DNA of 64,000 bases from Planctomycetota bacterium (GCA_029259655.1 JAJDET010000308.1:1-64000), one strand, 5' to 3'. Shown: positions 45,659 through 55,833, counted from the first letter of the stretch. Made by a program: numbers and translations. Notes: a model not told the origin generated them from the sequence alone.

Positions 45659-46464
45659 GCGGTCTCCTGGAGAAGACCGTGCGCGAGATGTGGCGCGTCG
45701 TCGCGTTCACGAGCGTCGCGCTCGGATTGGCGATGGGGCTCTTCGTCCAGATCCTGCCCCAGTTCGAGCAAGGCCTGAACGAGATCCTCCTGCAGGTGCC
45801 CTTCTTCCGCACGCTGATCTCGGGCCTGATGGGCATGGACGTGAGCTCGGTCGGGCCGCAGATGTTGCTCGTGGTCGTCTGGACCCATCCGATCGTGCTG
45901 GCCATCGTCTGGGGTTTCGCGATCGCCTTCTGCACGCGCCTTCCGGCGGCGGAGATCGAGCGGGGGACGATCGATGTCCTGCTGGGCTGGCCCGTCTCCC
46001 GTCGCACGATCTACCTGAGCGAAGGGCTCGCCTGCCTGGCCGGGGGCATCGTGCTGCTCTCGTGCGGCTTCATCGGCTTCAGGATCAGCGCGTCGACGCT
46101 CTCCGCAGAGCTGCAGCCGGCCCTGCGCAACACCCTGCTCACGCTGGTCAACCTGTTCGCGGTCTTCGTCGCGGTGGGGGGAATCGCCCAGTGCATCTCC
46201 TCCGTCTGCGACCGGCGTTCCACGGCGATGGGCTCGACCGTCACGTTCTTGCTCGCCTCGTACCTGGTGCAGTTCCTGTCCACGCTCTGGGAGCCGGCCT
46301 CGCGAGTCGCTTTCGCGAGCTTCGCCCACTACTACCAGCCGGCACAGGTGATGCTCTCCGGCACGCTCCCCGTGCAGAACGTCCTCGTCCTCCTGATCGG
46401 GGGAGGCGCTCTGTGGGCGATCGGCGGCCTCGTCTGGAGTCGCCGCAGCGTGCTCACTATCTGA
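45652..46464 (+). CDS. ABC-2 type permease
   Basis: The 270-aa product starts at GTG 45652 inside the end of the ATPase gene. It has six hydrophobic segments, including VAFTSVALGLAMGLFVQIL, MLLVVVWTHPIVLAIVWGFAI, GIVLLSCGFIGFRISAS and VLLIGGGALWAIGGLVWS. A conserved cytosolic ERGTIDVLLGWPVSRRTIYLSE motif is typical of ABC-2 exporters. With the ATPase it forms an exporter of an unknown compound. Confidence 0.88.
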   Translation: MLSGLLEKTVREMWRVVAFTSVALGLAMGLFVQILPQFEQGLNEILLQVPFFRTLISGLMGMDVSSVGPQMLLVVVWTHPIVLAIVWGFAIAFCTRLPAAEIERGTIDVLLGWPVSRRTIYLSEGLACLAGGIVLLSCGFIGFRISASTLSAELQPALRNTLLTLVNLFAVFVAVGGIAQCISSVCDRRSTAMGSTVTFLLASYLVQFLSTLWEPASRVAFASFAHYYQPAQVMLSGTLPVQNVLVLLIGGGALWAIGGLVWSRRSVLTI

Positions 46465-46540
46465 CGTCCCTTCACCGAGGAGTGGATTGCTCCCCGGACT
46501 CCGTCGCCGCGGTCGAGCCCACGATCCGCCGCGCAGAGCC

Positions 46541-46830
46541 TCAGTGGCGCTGGATGCCGACCTTCACGTGCCGAGTCTCTTTCCTGCCGTTGCGGAAGAG
46601 CTCGAGCTCGATCGTGTTCCCGAACCCGGCGCGCTCCTTGGCGGCCTTGAGCTCACCGTCGCTGGCGGGGCGACCGTCGATCGAGACGATCACGTCGTAC
46701 TTCTCGAGGTGCCGGCGCCGGCGGCGACCTCGACGACATTCGGCTGCTCGTCCGGGATGCCCGACATCTCGACGCCCGAACGCATTCCCGGGCCTGGCCA
46801 GGCGCACGAGAAGCCCAGCGTTCCGATCAC
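46541..46830 (-). pseudogene. Frameshifted PDZ-domain gene remnant
   Basis: A GTG at 46830 overlaps the stop of the hybrid kinase gene (GTGA) and opens [20 protein letters not shown] then EMSGIPDEQPNVVEVAAGAG. One base of frame change near 46710 leads into LEKYDVIVSIDGRPASDGEL and ..FGNTIELELFRNGRKETRHV. This is the second half of a PDZ domain, ending in KVGIQRH. Without the frameshift it would be one short PDZ protein coupled to the kinase gene. It is either a recent pseudogene or a base error in the assembly. Confidence 0.6.
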
Positions 46831-48902
46831 GCGCTGTCGGCCGTCTTCGAACCCGGCAGCCAGCGTTCCAGGAGCTTCTGCAACTCCGTGGGCGTCACGG
46901 GTTTCGAGAGGTAGTCGTTCATCCCGCTCTCGAGGCAGCGTTCGCGATCGCCGGCCATCGCGTTGGCCGTCATGGCGATGATCGGCATGCTCGCGAGCGA
47001 CTCGTCGGCCCGGATGCGAGTCGTGACCTCGAAACCGTCCATGCGAGGCATCTGACAGTCCATGAGCACCAGGTCGTAGGCCTCCTTCGACAGGGCTTCG
47101 ACCACCTCGAGGCCGTCGCCCGCGACATCTGCTCTGTATCCGAGGTGCTCCAGCATTCGCACCGCAACCATCTGATTGACGCGGTTGTCTTCTGCAAGAA
47201 GGATTCGAGCGGACGCCTTCACGACGGACTCGCGGTGCGTATGGCGCGTGACGATGCGGGTCTGGGAGAGGTCTTCCGGGGCCATCACGCTCCTCAGCAC
47301 GTTGAAGAGCACGTCGTGGTGCACGGGTTTCGTCAGGTAGCCGGCGATTCCCGCCCGCTCGGCCTCAACGACGTCGGAGTGCCGGCCCAGAGATGTCAGC
47401 ATGACTTGCCGCAGGCCTGCGAGCTCCGGATCGTCATGGATGATCCGGGCCAGGTCGAGCCCGTCCAGACCGGGCATCTGCAGGTCGAGGAGCGCCAGGT
47501 GAAACGGTTCCCCGCGCCGCGCGGCTGCGCGCAGGAGCTGGATGGCCGAGACCGCGTCGGCGGCAGCCTCGGGCTGCATGTCCCAGGCGCGAACGTAGTG
47601 ATCGAGGACTTCTCGGTTGGTGGGGTGATCATCGACGATCAGAACGCGCAGACCCTCGAGCTCGGGTACGAGAGTGATGGCGCCGGGCTGCTCTTCGGAA
47701 GGCCGCCCGAAGCGAGCCGTGAAGGAAAACGTGCTGCCTCGGTCCGGGGTACTGCGGACGTCGATGTCTCCTCCCATGAGGGCCGTCAGCTGCTTGCAGA
47801 TAGCCAGCCCCAGACCCGTACCGCCGTATTTGCGCGTGGTCGACGAGTCCGCCTGCGTGAAGGACTGGAAGAGCTTCTCCTGAATCTCCGCGTCGATGCC
47901 AACACCCGTGTCCTCGACGCACACCTGGAGGACCACTGCGTCCTCTGTCTCCTCCTGAACGGTCACACGCAGGACGACCTCGCCCTGGTCGGTGAACTTG
48001 ATCGCATTGCCGACCAGATTGACCAGCACCTGGGCGAGGCGGCCCGGATCACCGTGCAGGACACTCGGGACGCTTGCATGGACGAGGCAAGCGAGCCGGA
48101 TGCCCTTCATCTCTGCCCGAAGAGCCAGGAGGTCGATGGCGTCCTCGATGGTCGCCCGGATCACGAAGTCGATCTCTTCTAGCTCCATCTTGCCGGCCTC
48201 GATCTTCGAGAAGTCGAGGAGGTCGTTGATGATCGCGAGCAGCGCCCCCGAGGACTTGTCGATCGTCTCCGCGAACTCCCGCTGCTGCGGGTCCATGTCC
48301 GACTCGAGTAGAAGCGAGACCATCCCGATGATGCCGTTCATCGGCGTCCGGATCTCGTGGCTCATGTTCGCGAGGAACTCGCTCTTGGCGCGGTTTGCGG
48401 ACTCGGACGCCTCGCTCGCACACCGGAGGGCTTCGTTGGTCTCCTGGAGCCCCGTGTTCAGCTCTCGTGTCAGCCGACCGACCTCTTCCGCCGAGCGCAG
48501 CCGCAGGAAGACACGAACCTTGGACAGGAGCTCCTCTTCGTCGAACGGCTTGGTGATGTAGTCGTCGGCTCCTGCCTCGTAGCCATGGAGACGCTCGGAC
48601 AGCGCGGCCTTGGCGGAGACCATGATGATCTTCGTGCGATGTTCCTCGTCGCTCTCGCGTAGCCGGCGACAGGTCTCGTAGCCGTCGATCCCGGCCATCA
48701 TGATGTCCAGCAGGATCAGGTCGGGGCGGAACGCGTCGGCGATCTCCAGGCATTCCTCGCCCGTGGAGACATCGGCGAGGTCGTAGCCGTCGGACAGGAT
48801 CTCCTCCAGGATCGCGACGTTGGTGGCGTTGTCGTCGACGATCAGGATCTTGCTTCGAATGCCGGCCGCAACGGGCGACGAAAGGGGAGTGTCGTGGAGC
48901 AC
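46827..48902 (-). CDS. Hybrid histidine kinase (REC-HK-REC-REC)
   Basis: This 691-aa soluble protein has an N-terminal receiver ([13 protein letters not shown], phospho-Asp in [10 protein letters not shown] near 63, K in [12 protein letters not shown]) and a short coiled coil. HisKA follows, with the phospho-His in [19 protein letters not shown] near 180, then HATPase ([25 protein letters not shown]). Two further receivers follow ([21 protein letters not shown] and [20 protein letters not shown]). There is no membrane sensor and no HPt domain, so it probably receives phosphate from, or passes it to, partners. It is divergent from the porin / cytochrome-cupredoxin / sensor kinase operon 254 bp away. 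Confidence 0.95.
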   Translation of the reverse strand: MLHDTPLSSPVAAGIRSKILIVDDNATNVAILEEILSDGYDLADVSTGEECLEIADAFRPDLILLDIMMAGIDGYETCRRLRESDEEHRTKIIMVSAKAALSERLHGYEAGADDYITKPFDEEELLSKVRVFLRLRSAEEVGRLTRELNTGLQETNEALRCASEASESANRAKSEFLANMSHEIRTPMNGIIGMVSLLLESDMDPQQREFAETIDKSSGALLAIINDLLDFSKIEAGKMELEEIDFVIRATIEDAIDLLALRAEMKGIRLACLVHASVPSVLHGDPGRLAQVLVNLVGNAIKFTDQGEVVLRVTVQEETEDAVVLQVCVEDTGVGIDAEIQEKLFQSFTQADSSTTRKYGGTGLGLAICKQLTALMGGDIDVRSTPDRGSTFSFTARFGRPSEEQPGAITLVPELEGLRVLIVDDHPTNREVLDHYVRAWDMQPEAAADAVSAIQLLRAAARRGEPFHLALLDLQMPGLDGLDLARIIHDDPELAGLRQVMLTSLGRHSDVVEAERAGIAGYLTKPVHHDVLFNVLRSVMAPEDLSQTRIVTRHTHRESVVKASARILLAEDNRVNQMVAVRMLEHLGYRADVAGDGLEVVEALSKEAYDLVLMDCQMPRMDGFEVTTRIRADESLASMPIIAMTANAMAGDRERCLESGMNDYLSKPVTPTELQKLLERWLPGSKTADSA

Positions 48903-49156
48903 GATCGAAGACTCGACGTCCGATGTGGATGACAGCGCCTTAGGGCGCAGCGTTGCTCCAGACGTCGGCTCTCAGAGTTCTGGGGGGACCTATTCGTTGT
49001 TTGTCGTCACCGCATCAAGGGGGACTGGACCGGGTGGATACCCCAGATCCGGAACGGTCTCCCTTGCACGGGAAGAGGTCTCTGGAGGGCGGAATTCGCT
49101 AATCCACTGGAGTTAGGGGGGCCGATTGCGAGTGGGTCTCCAAGAAGGAGTGCCCC

Positions 49157-50410
49157 ATGCGTCTCCCCATCCATACGGCGTTCGTTCTCGTCTCCCTATC
49201 CAACGTCACGCCAGCGCAAGACGTTCCAGCTAGCAGCGTGCCCGGGAGGGGAGGTGCAGGAATCGACCTGTCCGAAGGGCAGGTCGAGATGGTGGAGGAC
49301 TACTCGAGTCTCCACGTCCTGGCGCGGGATTGGGTGGAGAACTTTCGGTTGTCGGGCTTCGGTGCCTTCGCGTTCATCGACTCGGGAAGCGCGGGAACGA
49401 GGCCGCAAGGCGGATTCATGATCAAGGAAACCAGCTTGTTCCTGGAGGCGGAAGTGTGGGAGGACATGTCGTTCCTCTTCGAGCTCCAGGTGAACCGGCT
49501 GGGAAAGGACGATTCGCTCTTCGTTCGAACGGGCGAGGTGTTCGCGCGGTTCGACGAGGTCCTGTGGCCGGGAACCGATCACGCAGTGGGCGTCAAGCTC
49601 GGGCGCGTAGACCTCCCCTTCGGGGAGGAATACCTGTGGCAGGATGCGCCCGACAACCCACTGATCACGCAGTCCGCGCCCTATCCCTATGGCTTCGATG
49701 AAGGAGTGGTCCTCTTCGGAGGTCTCGGGCCTGACTCGGACTGGATCTTCTCGCTCACGGACGGAACGGACACGCGGAGCACCGAGGACGACGTCGCCAA
49801 GGCCGCGACCCTGAAGGCCTCGCATCGGTTCAACGAAGAGCTCTATCTGAGCGCGAGCGGGATGATCAACGGAAACGCCGCGAAGAGCGCCTTCGAGTTC
49901 GGAGGGAGCCATTTCGAACCCGTGGGCGCAAGCCATCCATCGACGGCCGGCGTGAGCGCCAGCACGGAAGTCGACGCGCATCTGTGGGAGCTCGATGGCA
50001 CGTTCTCACCCTGCGAGGACTTCGACCTGTCTTTCTTCTATGGACATGCTCGAGTCGAGGACAAGGACAGCACGTTCAACCGCGACATGCGGTGGTTCAT
50101 GGTGCAGCCGTTGGTGAGGCTGTCGGAGAAGACCCACGCCGCCATCCGGTACAGCGAAATAGGGACCTACGACAGCAGCGAGGGATACCACTTTGACGGG
50201 AAGATACTGGCGGGCGGAAACGCTGCCTTCGGCTACGACACCCGGACCCTTCAGAGGCTCTCGGCCGGGGTCGGATGGCAGCCGAATCCGCGGGCGCTCT
50301 TCAAAGTAGAAGTAGGCAAGGACTGGTTTGACCTGATCGACGGGTCGCCCTTCAACACGGAGAACAGTGAGCGTCTGTACTTCGGTGTCGAAGTGGTGCT
50401 CTCCTTCTAG
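49157..50410 (+). CDS. OprO/OprP-like outer-membrane porin
   Basis: The 417-aa protein has a signal peptide (MRLPIHTAFVLVSLSNVTPAQ) and the beta-barrel pattern of OprO/P-type porins. Examples are RLSGFGAFAFIDSG, ETSLFLEAEVWEDMSFLFEL, VGVKLGRVDLPFGEEYLWQ and a C-terminal strand ending FGVEVVLSF with final Phe. Phosphate selectivity cannot be claimed. AAGGAG precedes the ATG by six bases. The next gene starts 10 bp downstream. The 254-bp gap to the divergent hybrid kinase holds a small GC hairpin but no gene. Confidence 0.82.
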   Translation: MRLPIHTAFVLVSLSNVTPAQDVPASSVPGRGGAGIDLSEGQVEMVEDYSSLHVLARDWVENFRLSGFGAFAFIDSGSAGTRPQGGFMIKETSLFLEAEVWEDMSFLFELQVNRLGKDDSLFVRTGEVFARFDEVLWPGTDHAVGVKLGRVDLPFGEEYLWQDAPDNPLITQSAPYPYGFDEGVVLFGGLGPDSDWIFSLTDGTDTRSTEDDVAKAATLKASHRFNEELYLSASGMINGNAAKSAFEFGGSHFEPVGASHPSTAGVSASTEVDAHLWELDGTFSPCEDFDLSFFYGHARVEDKDSTFNRDMRWFMVQPLVRLSEKTHAAIRYSEIGTYDSSEGYHFDGKILAGGNAAFGYDTRTLQRLSAGVGWQPNPRALFKVEVGKDWFDLIDGSPFNTENSERLYFGVEVVLSF

Positions 50411-50420
50411 CCATCAGACG

Positions 50421-51434
50421 ATGAAGGTCTTGGTCGTGCTCCTGCTCCTCGCACTCTCCTTGCGTGCGGCACCACCTCTGCCGGCACACCCCGTGGAGGG
50501 TGACGTGATGGAGGTCATGGCGTCCCAGTTCACCGACCTCCAGGGTGCGATGGTCGGGGGAGGTGTCGCGGCGATCGTCGAGAGCGCGAAGCGGCTCGAA
50601 GATGTGTTGCCGCGTCTGGCGGAGGTCGCACCTCAGCGCAACACGGAATCCAGCGGGGAGTTCCAGGCGTACGCCGGCCGGCTCGACAGTCTGCTCGCAG
50701 AGATCACATCGCTTGCGACTCAGGAGCGACTCGACGGCGCCTCTCAAGCCTTCGCGGAGCTCCGCAACTCCTGTGTCTCCTGTCACGTCAAGTTCCGCGA
50801 GAACAACGATGTGATCGGGCTCTTTCCGGCGGTCGGGAACACCATCACCGGCAAGGTGCATACGTGGGACGTCGACGGAGTGCCGCAGGAGAGTGGCACG
50901 GCCCTGGTGTTCCTCGAGCGGTTGGGGCAACAGGAGACCCACGTCAACCATCGCGACAACCCCGCTCTGGCCCAAGAAAGCCTGCAGTTCTCCGCCTCCA
51001 TCCTCCCGGTCGTTCGAGGGGCCACCGTGGACTTCCCGAACGACGATACGGTCTTGCACAACGTGTTCTCGTTGTCCCGGACGGCTCCGTTCGACCTCGG
51101 CATCTACAAGCAGGGTACATCCCGGTCGGTCCATCTCGAGGAGACCGGACTGGTCCGCGTCTACTGCAACCTGCATCCGGAAATGGCCGCCAGCATCGTC
51201 GTGCTGGAGAACCCCTACTTCTCTCTCACGGATGAAGGAGGCTCCTACGTCATCTCGGGAATCCCGGACGGTGAGTACACGGTCCGTGCCTGGAACGACC
51301 GGCAGGGCGAGGGCTCTCAGGAGATCGAGATAGCCGGCGGGGAGCTGGTCGAGGTCTACTTCGAAGTTCACGACAAGCTGAGGCCGGTGCAGCACAAGAA
51401 CAAGTTCGGGCGACGCTACCCCGACAAGTACTGA
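50421..51434 (+). CDS. Cytochrome c'-like / cupredoxin fusion protein
   Basis: This 337-aa secreted protein starts at ATG 50421 with leader MKVLVVLLLLALSLRAA. Residues about 28-128 are a helical bundle ending in a haem-c site, SCVSCHVKFR (C118, C121, H122), as in cytochrome c'. Residues about 190-265 form a cupredoxin with type-1 copper ligands H213 (VLHNVFSL), C249, H252 and M255 (YCNLHPEM). A carboxypeptidase-regulatory-like beta domain (about 268-325) follows. Both redox centres in one polypeptide suggest periplasmic electron transfer or sensing of NO, O2 or copper. It lies between a porin gene and a sensor kinase gene, five bases before the latter. Confidence 0.85.
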   Translation: MKVLVVLLLLALSLRAAPPLPAHPVEGDVMEVMASQFTDLQGAMVGGGVAAIVESAKRLEDVLPRLAEVAPQRNTESSGEFQAYAGRLDSLLAEITSLATQERLDGASQAFAELRNSCVSCHVKFRENNDVIGLFPAVGNTITGKVHTWDVDGVPQESGTALVFLERLGQQETHVNHRDNPALAQESLQFSASILPVVRGATVDFPNDDTVLHNVFSLSRTAPFDLGIYKQGTSRSVHLEETGLVRVYCNLHPEMAASIVVLENPYFSLTDEGGSYVISGIPDGEYTVRAWNDRQGEGSQEIEIAGGELVEVYFEVHDKLRPVQHKNKFGRRYPDKY

Positions 51435-51439
51435 GCCAC

Positions 51440-53257
51440 ATGCGCGACCGCATCGGAACCCGGATCTTCCTGGGGATGGCCATCGTGACGACCACCTTTC
51501 TGGGGCTGGCGTTGTGTGTCATCGATGTGATGGTGGGCCGCGTCATGCAGAAGGAGATGACGCAGGATCTCTACCGAAGCGGGGCGACTCTCGAGCGCTT
51601 CGACCAGATGCGCAGGGCTCTGCTGGCCGACACGTCTCGCTCGGTGACCCAGGCTCCCTACTTGCGCGCCGCGCTCGGTACACCGTCCGTGGATCGTGAG
51701 ACGGTGTTCCACACCGCACGCAGCCTGGCGGAAGGCGCGGACGTCCCCCTCCTCCTGGTCATCGACGCCCAGGGGGAGCTCCTGGCGGACGCGTTCGATT
51801 CCGCCGCACCGGCTCGTTCGCTGCGCGACGAGCCGGGAGTCTCCGATGCCCTGCTGGGGAACGAGTTCACGGCGACCTGGGTCGTGGGCAAGGAGCTCTA
51901 CTCGGTCGCAGGCGGCCCGGTGGAGGTGGGGGGGGCCGTTGTCGGTGTCCTCTGCCTCGGAAACCTCGTGGGCGACGTCATTGCGAACGACCTCCGCACG
52001 ATGACCGGCTACGACGTCTCGGTCGTTCGATCGGGACAGGTGATCACCTCCTCGTGGAAGAAGGAGGGGGATCTCAACCAGGGGTTCGCGACAGGTAAGG
52101 CCCCGGACGAGTGGGTCGCGTCTCTCGGGCATGCTGGTCGTGAACCGGCGACGATCCAGAGCCGTGGATCCGAGTACCTGATCTGCGTGCTCCCGTTCTC
52201 GGGCGACGGGGCGTCGGTCGTGCTCAGTCGCCCTCTCGACGATGCACTGGTGCACGCGCGGCGGATCAAGCAACTCCTGTTCGGAGCGGGAGCGACCATC
52301 GGCGTTCTGGGGCTCTTGTCGAGTCGCGTGACGGCGAGGAAGATCAGCCGACCCATAGAACAGCTGACCCTGGCCTCGCAGTCCTTTGCCGAGGGACGCC
52401 TGGATTCCAGGGTGACACTGGACGACCGAGGCGAGCTGGGACAGCTGGCTTCCGCCTACAACGAGATGGCGGACCGCATCAAGGCCCGCGAAGAGGAGAT
52501 GATCTCGGCCAAGGAACAGGCCGAGGCGGCCTCGACGGCAAAGTCGGAGTTCCTCGCGAACATGTCGCACGAGCTGCGGACTCCGATGCACGGCATCCTC
52601 AGCTTCTCGGGGTTCGGAACGAAGCGATACGAGAAGGCCGAGCGGTCCAAGTTGAAGGGCTACTTCGAGCAGATCCAGGGCTCCGCCACGACCCTGTTGA
52701 AGCTGCTCGACGATCTGCTCGACCTCGCCAAGTGCGAGAGCGGCAAGATGACCTTCGCGCTCCGGCGTACAGACCTGTGGGGCCCGTTGCTCGACGTTCG
52801 AGACGAGTTCGAGTCCCGTCTGTCGGAGCAGCAAGTCACTCTCTCGTGCCGCCGTTCGGGAGAGCCCGTATTCGCCAACGCGGATCCGGAGAGAGTGAAG
52901 CAGGTCCTCCGGAACCTGCTCGGAAACGCGCTCAAGTTCTCCCCGTCCGCCAGCACGATTCAGCTCGAGCTGCAAGCCGAACAGGGTCGAGCACGGATCG
53001 CGGTGAGGGACGAAGGGCCCGGCATACCCGAGGACGAGTTGGAGCAGGTCTTCGAGAAGTTCGCACAATCCAGCAGGACGCGAACGGGGGCGGGAGGGAC
53101 CGGCCTCGGCCTCGCGATCTGTTCCGAGATCGCGACCGCCCACGGGGGGCGCATCTGGGCCGAGAACAACCCGGAACGGGGAGCGAGCTTGTTCTTCGAG
53201 CTTCCGCTGGCCGAGGCAGAGACTGCTCTGGATTCGGTCGAGTCCGAGGCCGCCTGA
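51440..53257 (+). CDS. Membrane sensor histidine kinase
   Basis: This 605-aa protein has a membrane helix (about 8-30), a periplasmic sensor of about 230 residues (Cache-like: VPLLLVIDAQGELLADAF, TATWVVGKELYSVAGGPV), a second helix (about 278-296), a HAMP linker (ARKISRPIEQLTLASQSFAE), HisKA ([19 protein letters not shown]) and HATPase ([28 protein letters not shown]). It has no receiver. It follows the cytochrome-cupredoxin gene by five bases, so the redox protein may present a signal to the sensor domain. The nearest receivers are in the divergent hybrid kinase. Confidence 0.93.
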   Translation: MRDRIGTRIFLGMAIVTTTFLGLALCVIDVMVGRVMQKEMTQDLYRSGATLERFDQMRRALLADTSRSVTQAPYLRAALGTPSVDRETVFHTARSLAEGADVPLLLVIDAQGELLADAFDSAAPARSLRDEPGVSDALLGNEFTATWVVGKELYSVAGGPVEVGGAVVGVLCLGNLVGDVIANDLRTMTGYDVSVVRSGQVITSSWKKEGDLNQGFATGKAPDEWVASLGHAGREPATIQSRGSEYLICVLPFSGDGASVVLSRPLDDALVHARRIKQLLFGAGATIGVLGLLSSRVTARKISRPIEQLTLASQSFAEGRLDSRVTLDDRGELGQLASAYNEMADRIKAREEEMISAKEQAEAASTAKSEFLANMSHELRTPMHGILSFSGFGTKRYEKAERSKLKGYFEQIQGSATTLLKLLDDLLDLAKCESGKMTFALRRTDLWGPLLDVRDEFESRLSEQQVTLSCRRSGEPVFANADPERVKQVLRNLLGNALKFSPSASTIQLELQAEQGRARIAVRDEGPGIPEDELEQVFEKFAQSSRTRTGAGGTGLGLAICSEIATAHGGRIWAENNPERGASLFFELPLAEAETALDSVESEAA

Positions 53258-53285
53258 CCCGCCCTCCGGGGCGCTCGCGCGCAGC

Positions 53286-55787
53286 TCAGTCGATCACGCG
53301 GCCCTCGAGGAACGCGTTGATGCGCTCGACGAGGTCCGCGAAGTGCGCGCGGACGACGGGGTCGGTCTCGGACTCGGCGAGCTCGCTCGCGTAGCCCTCG
53401 ATCGTGACCAGCTCCAGCCTCGCGAGGGCCGGGATGTCCGACATCTCGAGGTCCACCGGCGTGCTCCTCGACGACGACTCTCCCCGGACGAGGTCCTGGA
53501 GTTGCGCGACGTGTGCCCGATGGAGCGCGCGGGCATAGGGGGTGCTCGCATCGGGCCCGATCAGGTTGCTCAGGTCCCGGAGCAGGTCGAGCGGCGTGTA
53601 GGTGTCGACCACGGACTGCGCCGCGGCCTCGGTCATGCGCTGCAAGCGACCGGGGTCCAGGATCTGGCTCATGACGCGGGCCTGGACTCGCAAAACCCCG
53701 TCCAGGTCGCCGCCGTTGGAGATCCGGCGCAGGATCTCGGGATCGAGGAGCCAGGTCGGCGTCTTGAAGACGTGTTCTCCCAGGAACGCGATCGCGCGGT
53801 GCTGCTCTTCCTGCGGGACGAACGTGTACACGCGCCCTTCCTGGTCCGTCGCCTTCCGGTCCTCGTACACGCCCCCGATCAGCGTCACGACGTGACCCAC
53901 GTATCGCGAGTACTGCCCCACGAGCTCGCCATAGAGCTCCTCGAGATCGGCGTAGTCTTCGCCCGGAACCGACGTCCACTCGATCAACCTCGGCGCGACG
54001 CGCTTCAGGTTCGCGAGACCGTACTCGGAGGCTGCGACCGGATCGTCGCCGAGGTCCTCCGTCTGGGAGCGGGGGTCGACGCTCGAGCGGGACCCGAAGC
54101 GGTACATGGGGTCGTTCGCCTTCGCGAGGATCCATTCGTCGAGGACCGGTTTCTCTTCGTCCGCCGTCTCCGCTTCGGGGATCACGCGGTAGCCCCACTC
54201 GATCGCGTAGCGGTCGTACGGGCCGATCTGCCGGATGAAGTCCGCGCCCTCGAGGCCGTCTCCCGGTTGCGCGACGTAGTTCTGTCGCGCGTAGTCCATG
54301 ATCGAGGCCGAGACGCCATACCTCGCGGCGAACTCGGGATCGCGCAGCGACTCGACCGGGTAGGACGAGCTCGCGATCATGTTGTGCGGCAGGCCGAGCG
54401 CGTGCCCGACCTCGTGCGCGATCACCTGCCGCAACGCCTCGCCCAGGAGCTCGTCGTCGACCGGCAGCGAGCGCGCGAGCGGGTTCGCGGCGCCGGTCTC
54501 GAGCAAGAGGCGGTTGCGGTACGAGCGCAGGTGGTTGTGGTACCACACGATGTCGCTCTCGATGATCTCGCCCGAGCGCGGGTCGACGACGCTCGGACCC
54601 ATCGCGTTGCGGAACGTGCTCGCGGCCCAGCGCACCATGGAGTTGCGAACGTCCTCGCCGCTCCACTCGGAATCTTCTTCCGGCGTCGGCGCGTCCTTCG
54701 CGAGGATCGCGTTCCGGAAACCCGCTGCTTCGAACGCGACCTGCCAGTCCTCGATTCCCTGACGTACCCAGGCGCGCCACTTCTCGGGCGTGCCGGGGTC
54801 CAGGTAGTAGACGATCGGCTCGACGGGCTCGACGAGCTCGCCCCGCGCGTAAGCGTCCGGGTCGCTCGGCTCCAGTCTCCAGCGCGCCAGGAACTCCTCC
54901 TCGGCCGACTTCTGCCGGTCGAGCCCGTAGTTCGTGCGCTCGACCGTGAACCAGCCGACGCGGTGGTCGGCGAAGCGCGGGCGCATCGGCTCCTCCGGCA
55001 GGAGGATCATCGACTGGTGCATCTCGAGCGAGATCGTCTGCGCGGCGGCGTCGCTCGGGGGCTCACCGGCGTTGAACGTGAGTGTTGACCGCACGTCCAC
55101 GTTCAGGGGGAACGCGTGCGCGTACTCGAGGAACGAGCGGTCCTTGTCGAGCCCCTTCACCTCGTGCGCCTCGCGCACCGTCTTCGTGAGTCCACTGATC
55201 GCCGGCACGTCGTCCACGAAGAAATCGGTGACGTCGAGGACGACGGAGGTCTTCTCGTCTTCCTCGCCCGCGTCCGGCGGGCCCTCCGCGGCGACCTCGA
55301 ACGCGGCGAGGATCGGGAAGAAGTTGTTGTTCACGACCGAGTGGTGGATCGCGAGCTCTTCGTCGGCGAAGTTGCGGTAGGAGATCTTTCGCAGCAGCAC
55401 TCGATCGCCGCGTCGCTCCCAGCGCACCACCTGCTCGCCGGTCTTGTGGCCGGCCGCGATGAATCCGCCCGACAAGCCCGCCGGCACGCGCGCGATCCGG
55501 CTGACCAGCAAGAGGTCGCGCCCGAGCAGCTCGTGCGGGATCTCGAACAGGAGCTTCTCCTCGACGCGGTGGACGAGGAAGAGGCCCTCGTCCGTCACGG
55601 CGTCCTCGGTGACGACCGACGCGTAGCCGTCCTCGTCCTCTTCTTCGTCGGCCGGTTCTTCGACCTCGTCCGTCGCCGTCTCCGGCTCGTCGGTGGGCGC
55701 GGCCGGTTCTCCCGTGGAGGAACAGGCGGCGGCGAAGAGCAGACCGACGAGGAATCCGGACTCGAGAGAGCGACGCAACGTCTTCAT
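53286..55787 (-). CDS. Zinc metalloprotease lipoprotein (DUF5117/DUF5118 type)
   Basis: The 833-aa protein starts at ATG 55787 with a lipoprotein leader (..GFLVGLLFAAAC) followed by an acidic linker. Zinc site HEVGHALGLPHNM (HExxHxxGxxH, near 468) marks it as a metzincin-like peptidase. The flanking regions match the secreted DUF5117 (YRNFADEELAIHHSVVNNNF and similar) and DUF5118 families of Bacteroidetes, Acidobacteria and Planctomycetes: SIMDYARQNYVAQPGDG, and the later YLDPGTPEKWRAWVRQGIEDW. It probably degrades extracellular protein from the cell surface. The stop of the sensor kinase gene lies 28 bp away, convergent. Confidence 0.92.
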   Translation of the reverse strand: MKTLRRSLESGFLVGLLFAAACSSTGEPAAPTDEPETATDEVEEPADEEEDEDGYASVVTEDAVTDEGLFLVHRVEEKLLFEIPHELLGRDLLLVSRIARVPAGLSGGFIAAGHKTGEQVVRWERRGDRVLLRKISYRNFADEELAIHHSVVNNNFFPILAAFEVAAEGPPDAGEEDEKTSVVLDVTDFFVDDVPAISGLTKTVREAHEVKGLDKDRSFLEYAHAFPLNVDVRSTLTFNAGEPPSDAAAQTISLEMHQSMILLPEEPMRPRFADHRVGWFTVERTNYGLDRQKSAEEEFLARWRLEPSDPDAYARGELVEPVEPIVYYLDPGTPEKWRAWVRQGIEDWQVAFEAAGFRNAILAKDAPTPEEDSEWSGEDVRNSMVRWAASTFRNAMGPSVVDPRSGEIIESDIVWYHNHLRSYRNRLLLETGAANPLARSLPVDDELLGEALRQVIAHEVGHALGLPHNMIASSSYPVESLRDPEFAARYGVSASIMDYARQNYVAQPGDGLEGADFIRQIGPYDRYAIEWGYRVIPEAETADEEKPVLDEWILAKANDPMYRFGSRSSVDPRSQTEDLGDDPVAASEYGLANLKRVAPRLIEWTSVPGEDYADLEELYGELVGQYSRYVGHVVTLIGGVYEDRKATDQEGRVYTFVPQEEQHRAIAFLGEHVFKTPTWLLDPEILRRISNGGDLDGVLRVQARVMSQILDPGRLQRMTEAAAQSVVDTYTPLDLLRDLSNLIGPDASTPYARALHRAHVAQLQDLVRGESSSRSTPVDLEMSDIPALARLELVTIEGYASELAESETDPVVRAHFADLVERINAFLEGRVID

Positions 55788-55833
55788 GCGGCGAACGATA
55801 GCAAACGCCGCATTCACCCCCGCTCTCGAGCGA

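Noticed and set aside
45609-48182. 857-codon plus-strand frame across the permease and hybrid kinase
   Set aside because: It overlaps the permease gene in another frame and is antisense to the hybrid kinase; no recognisable fold.
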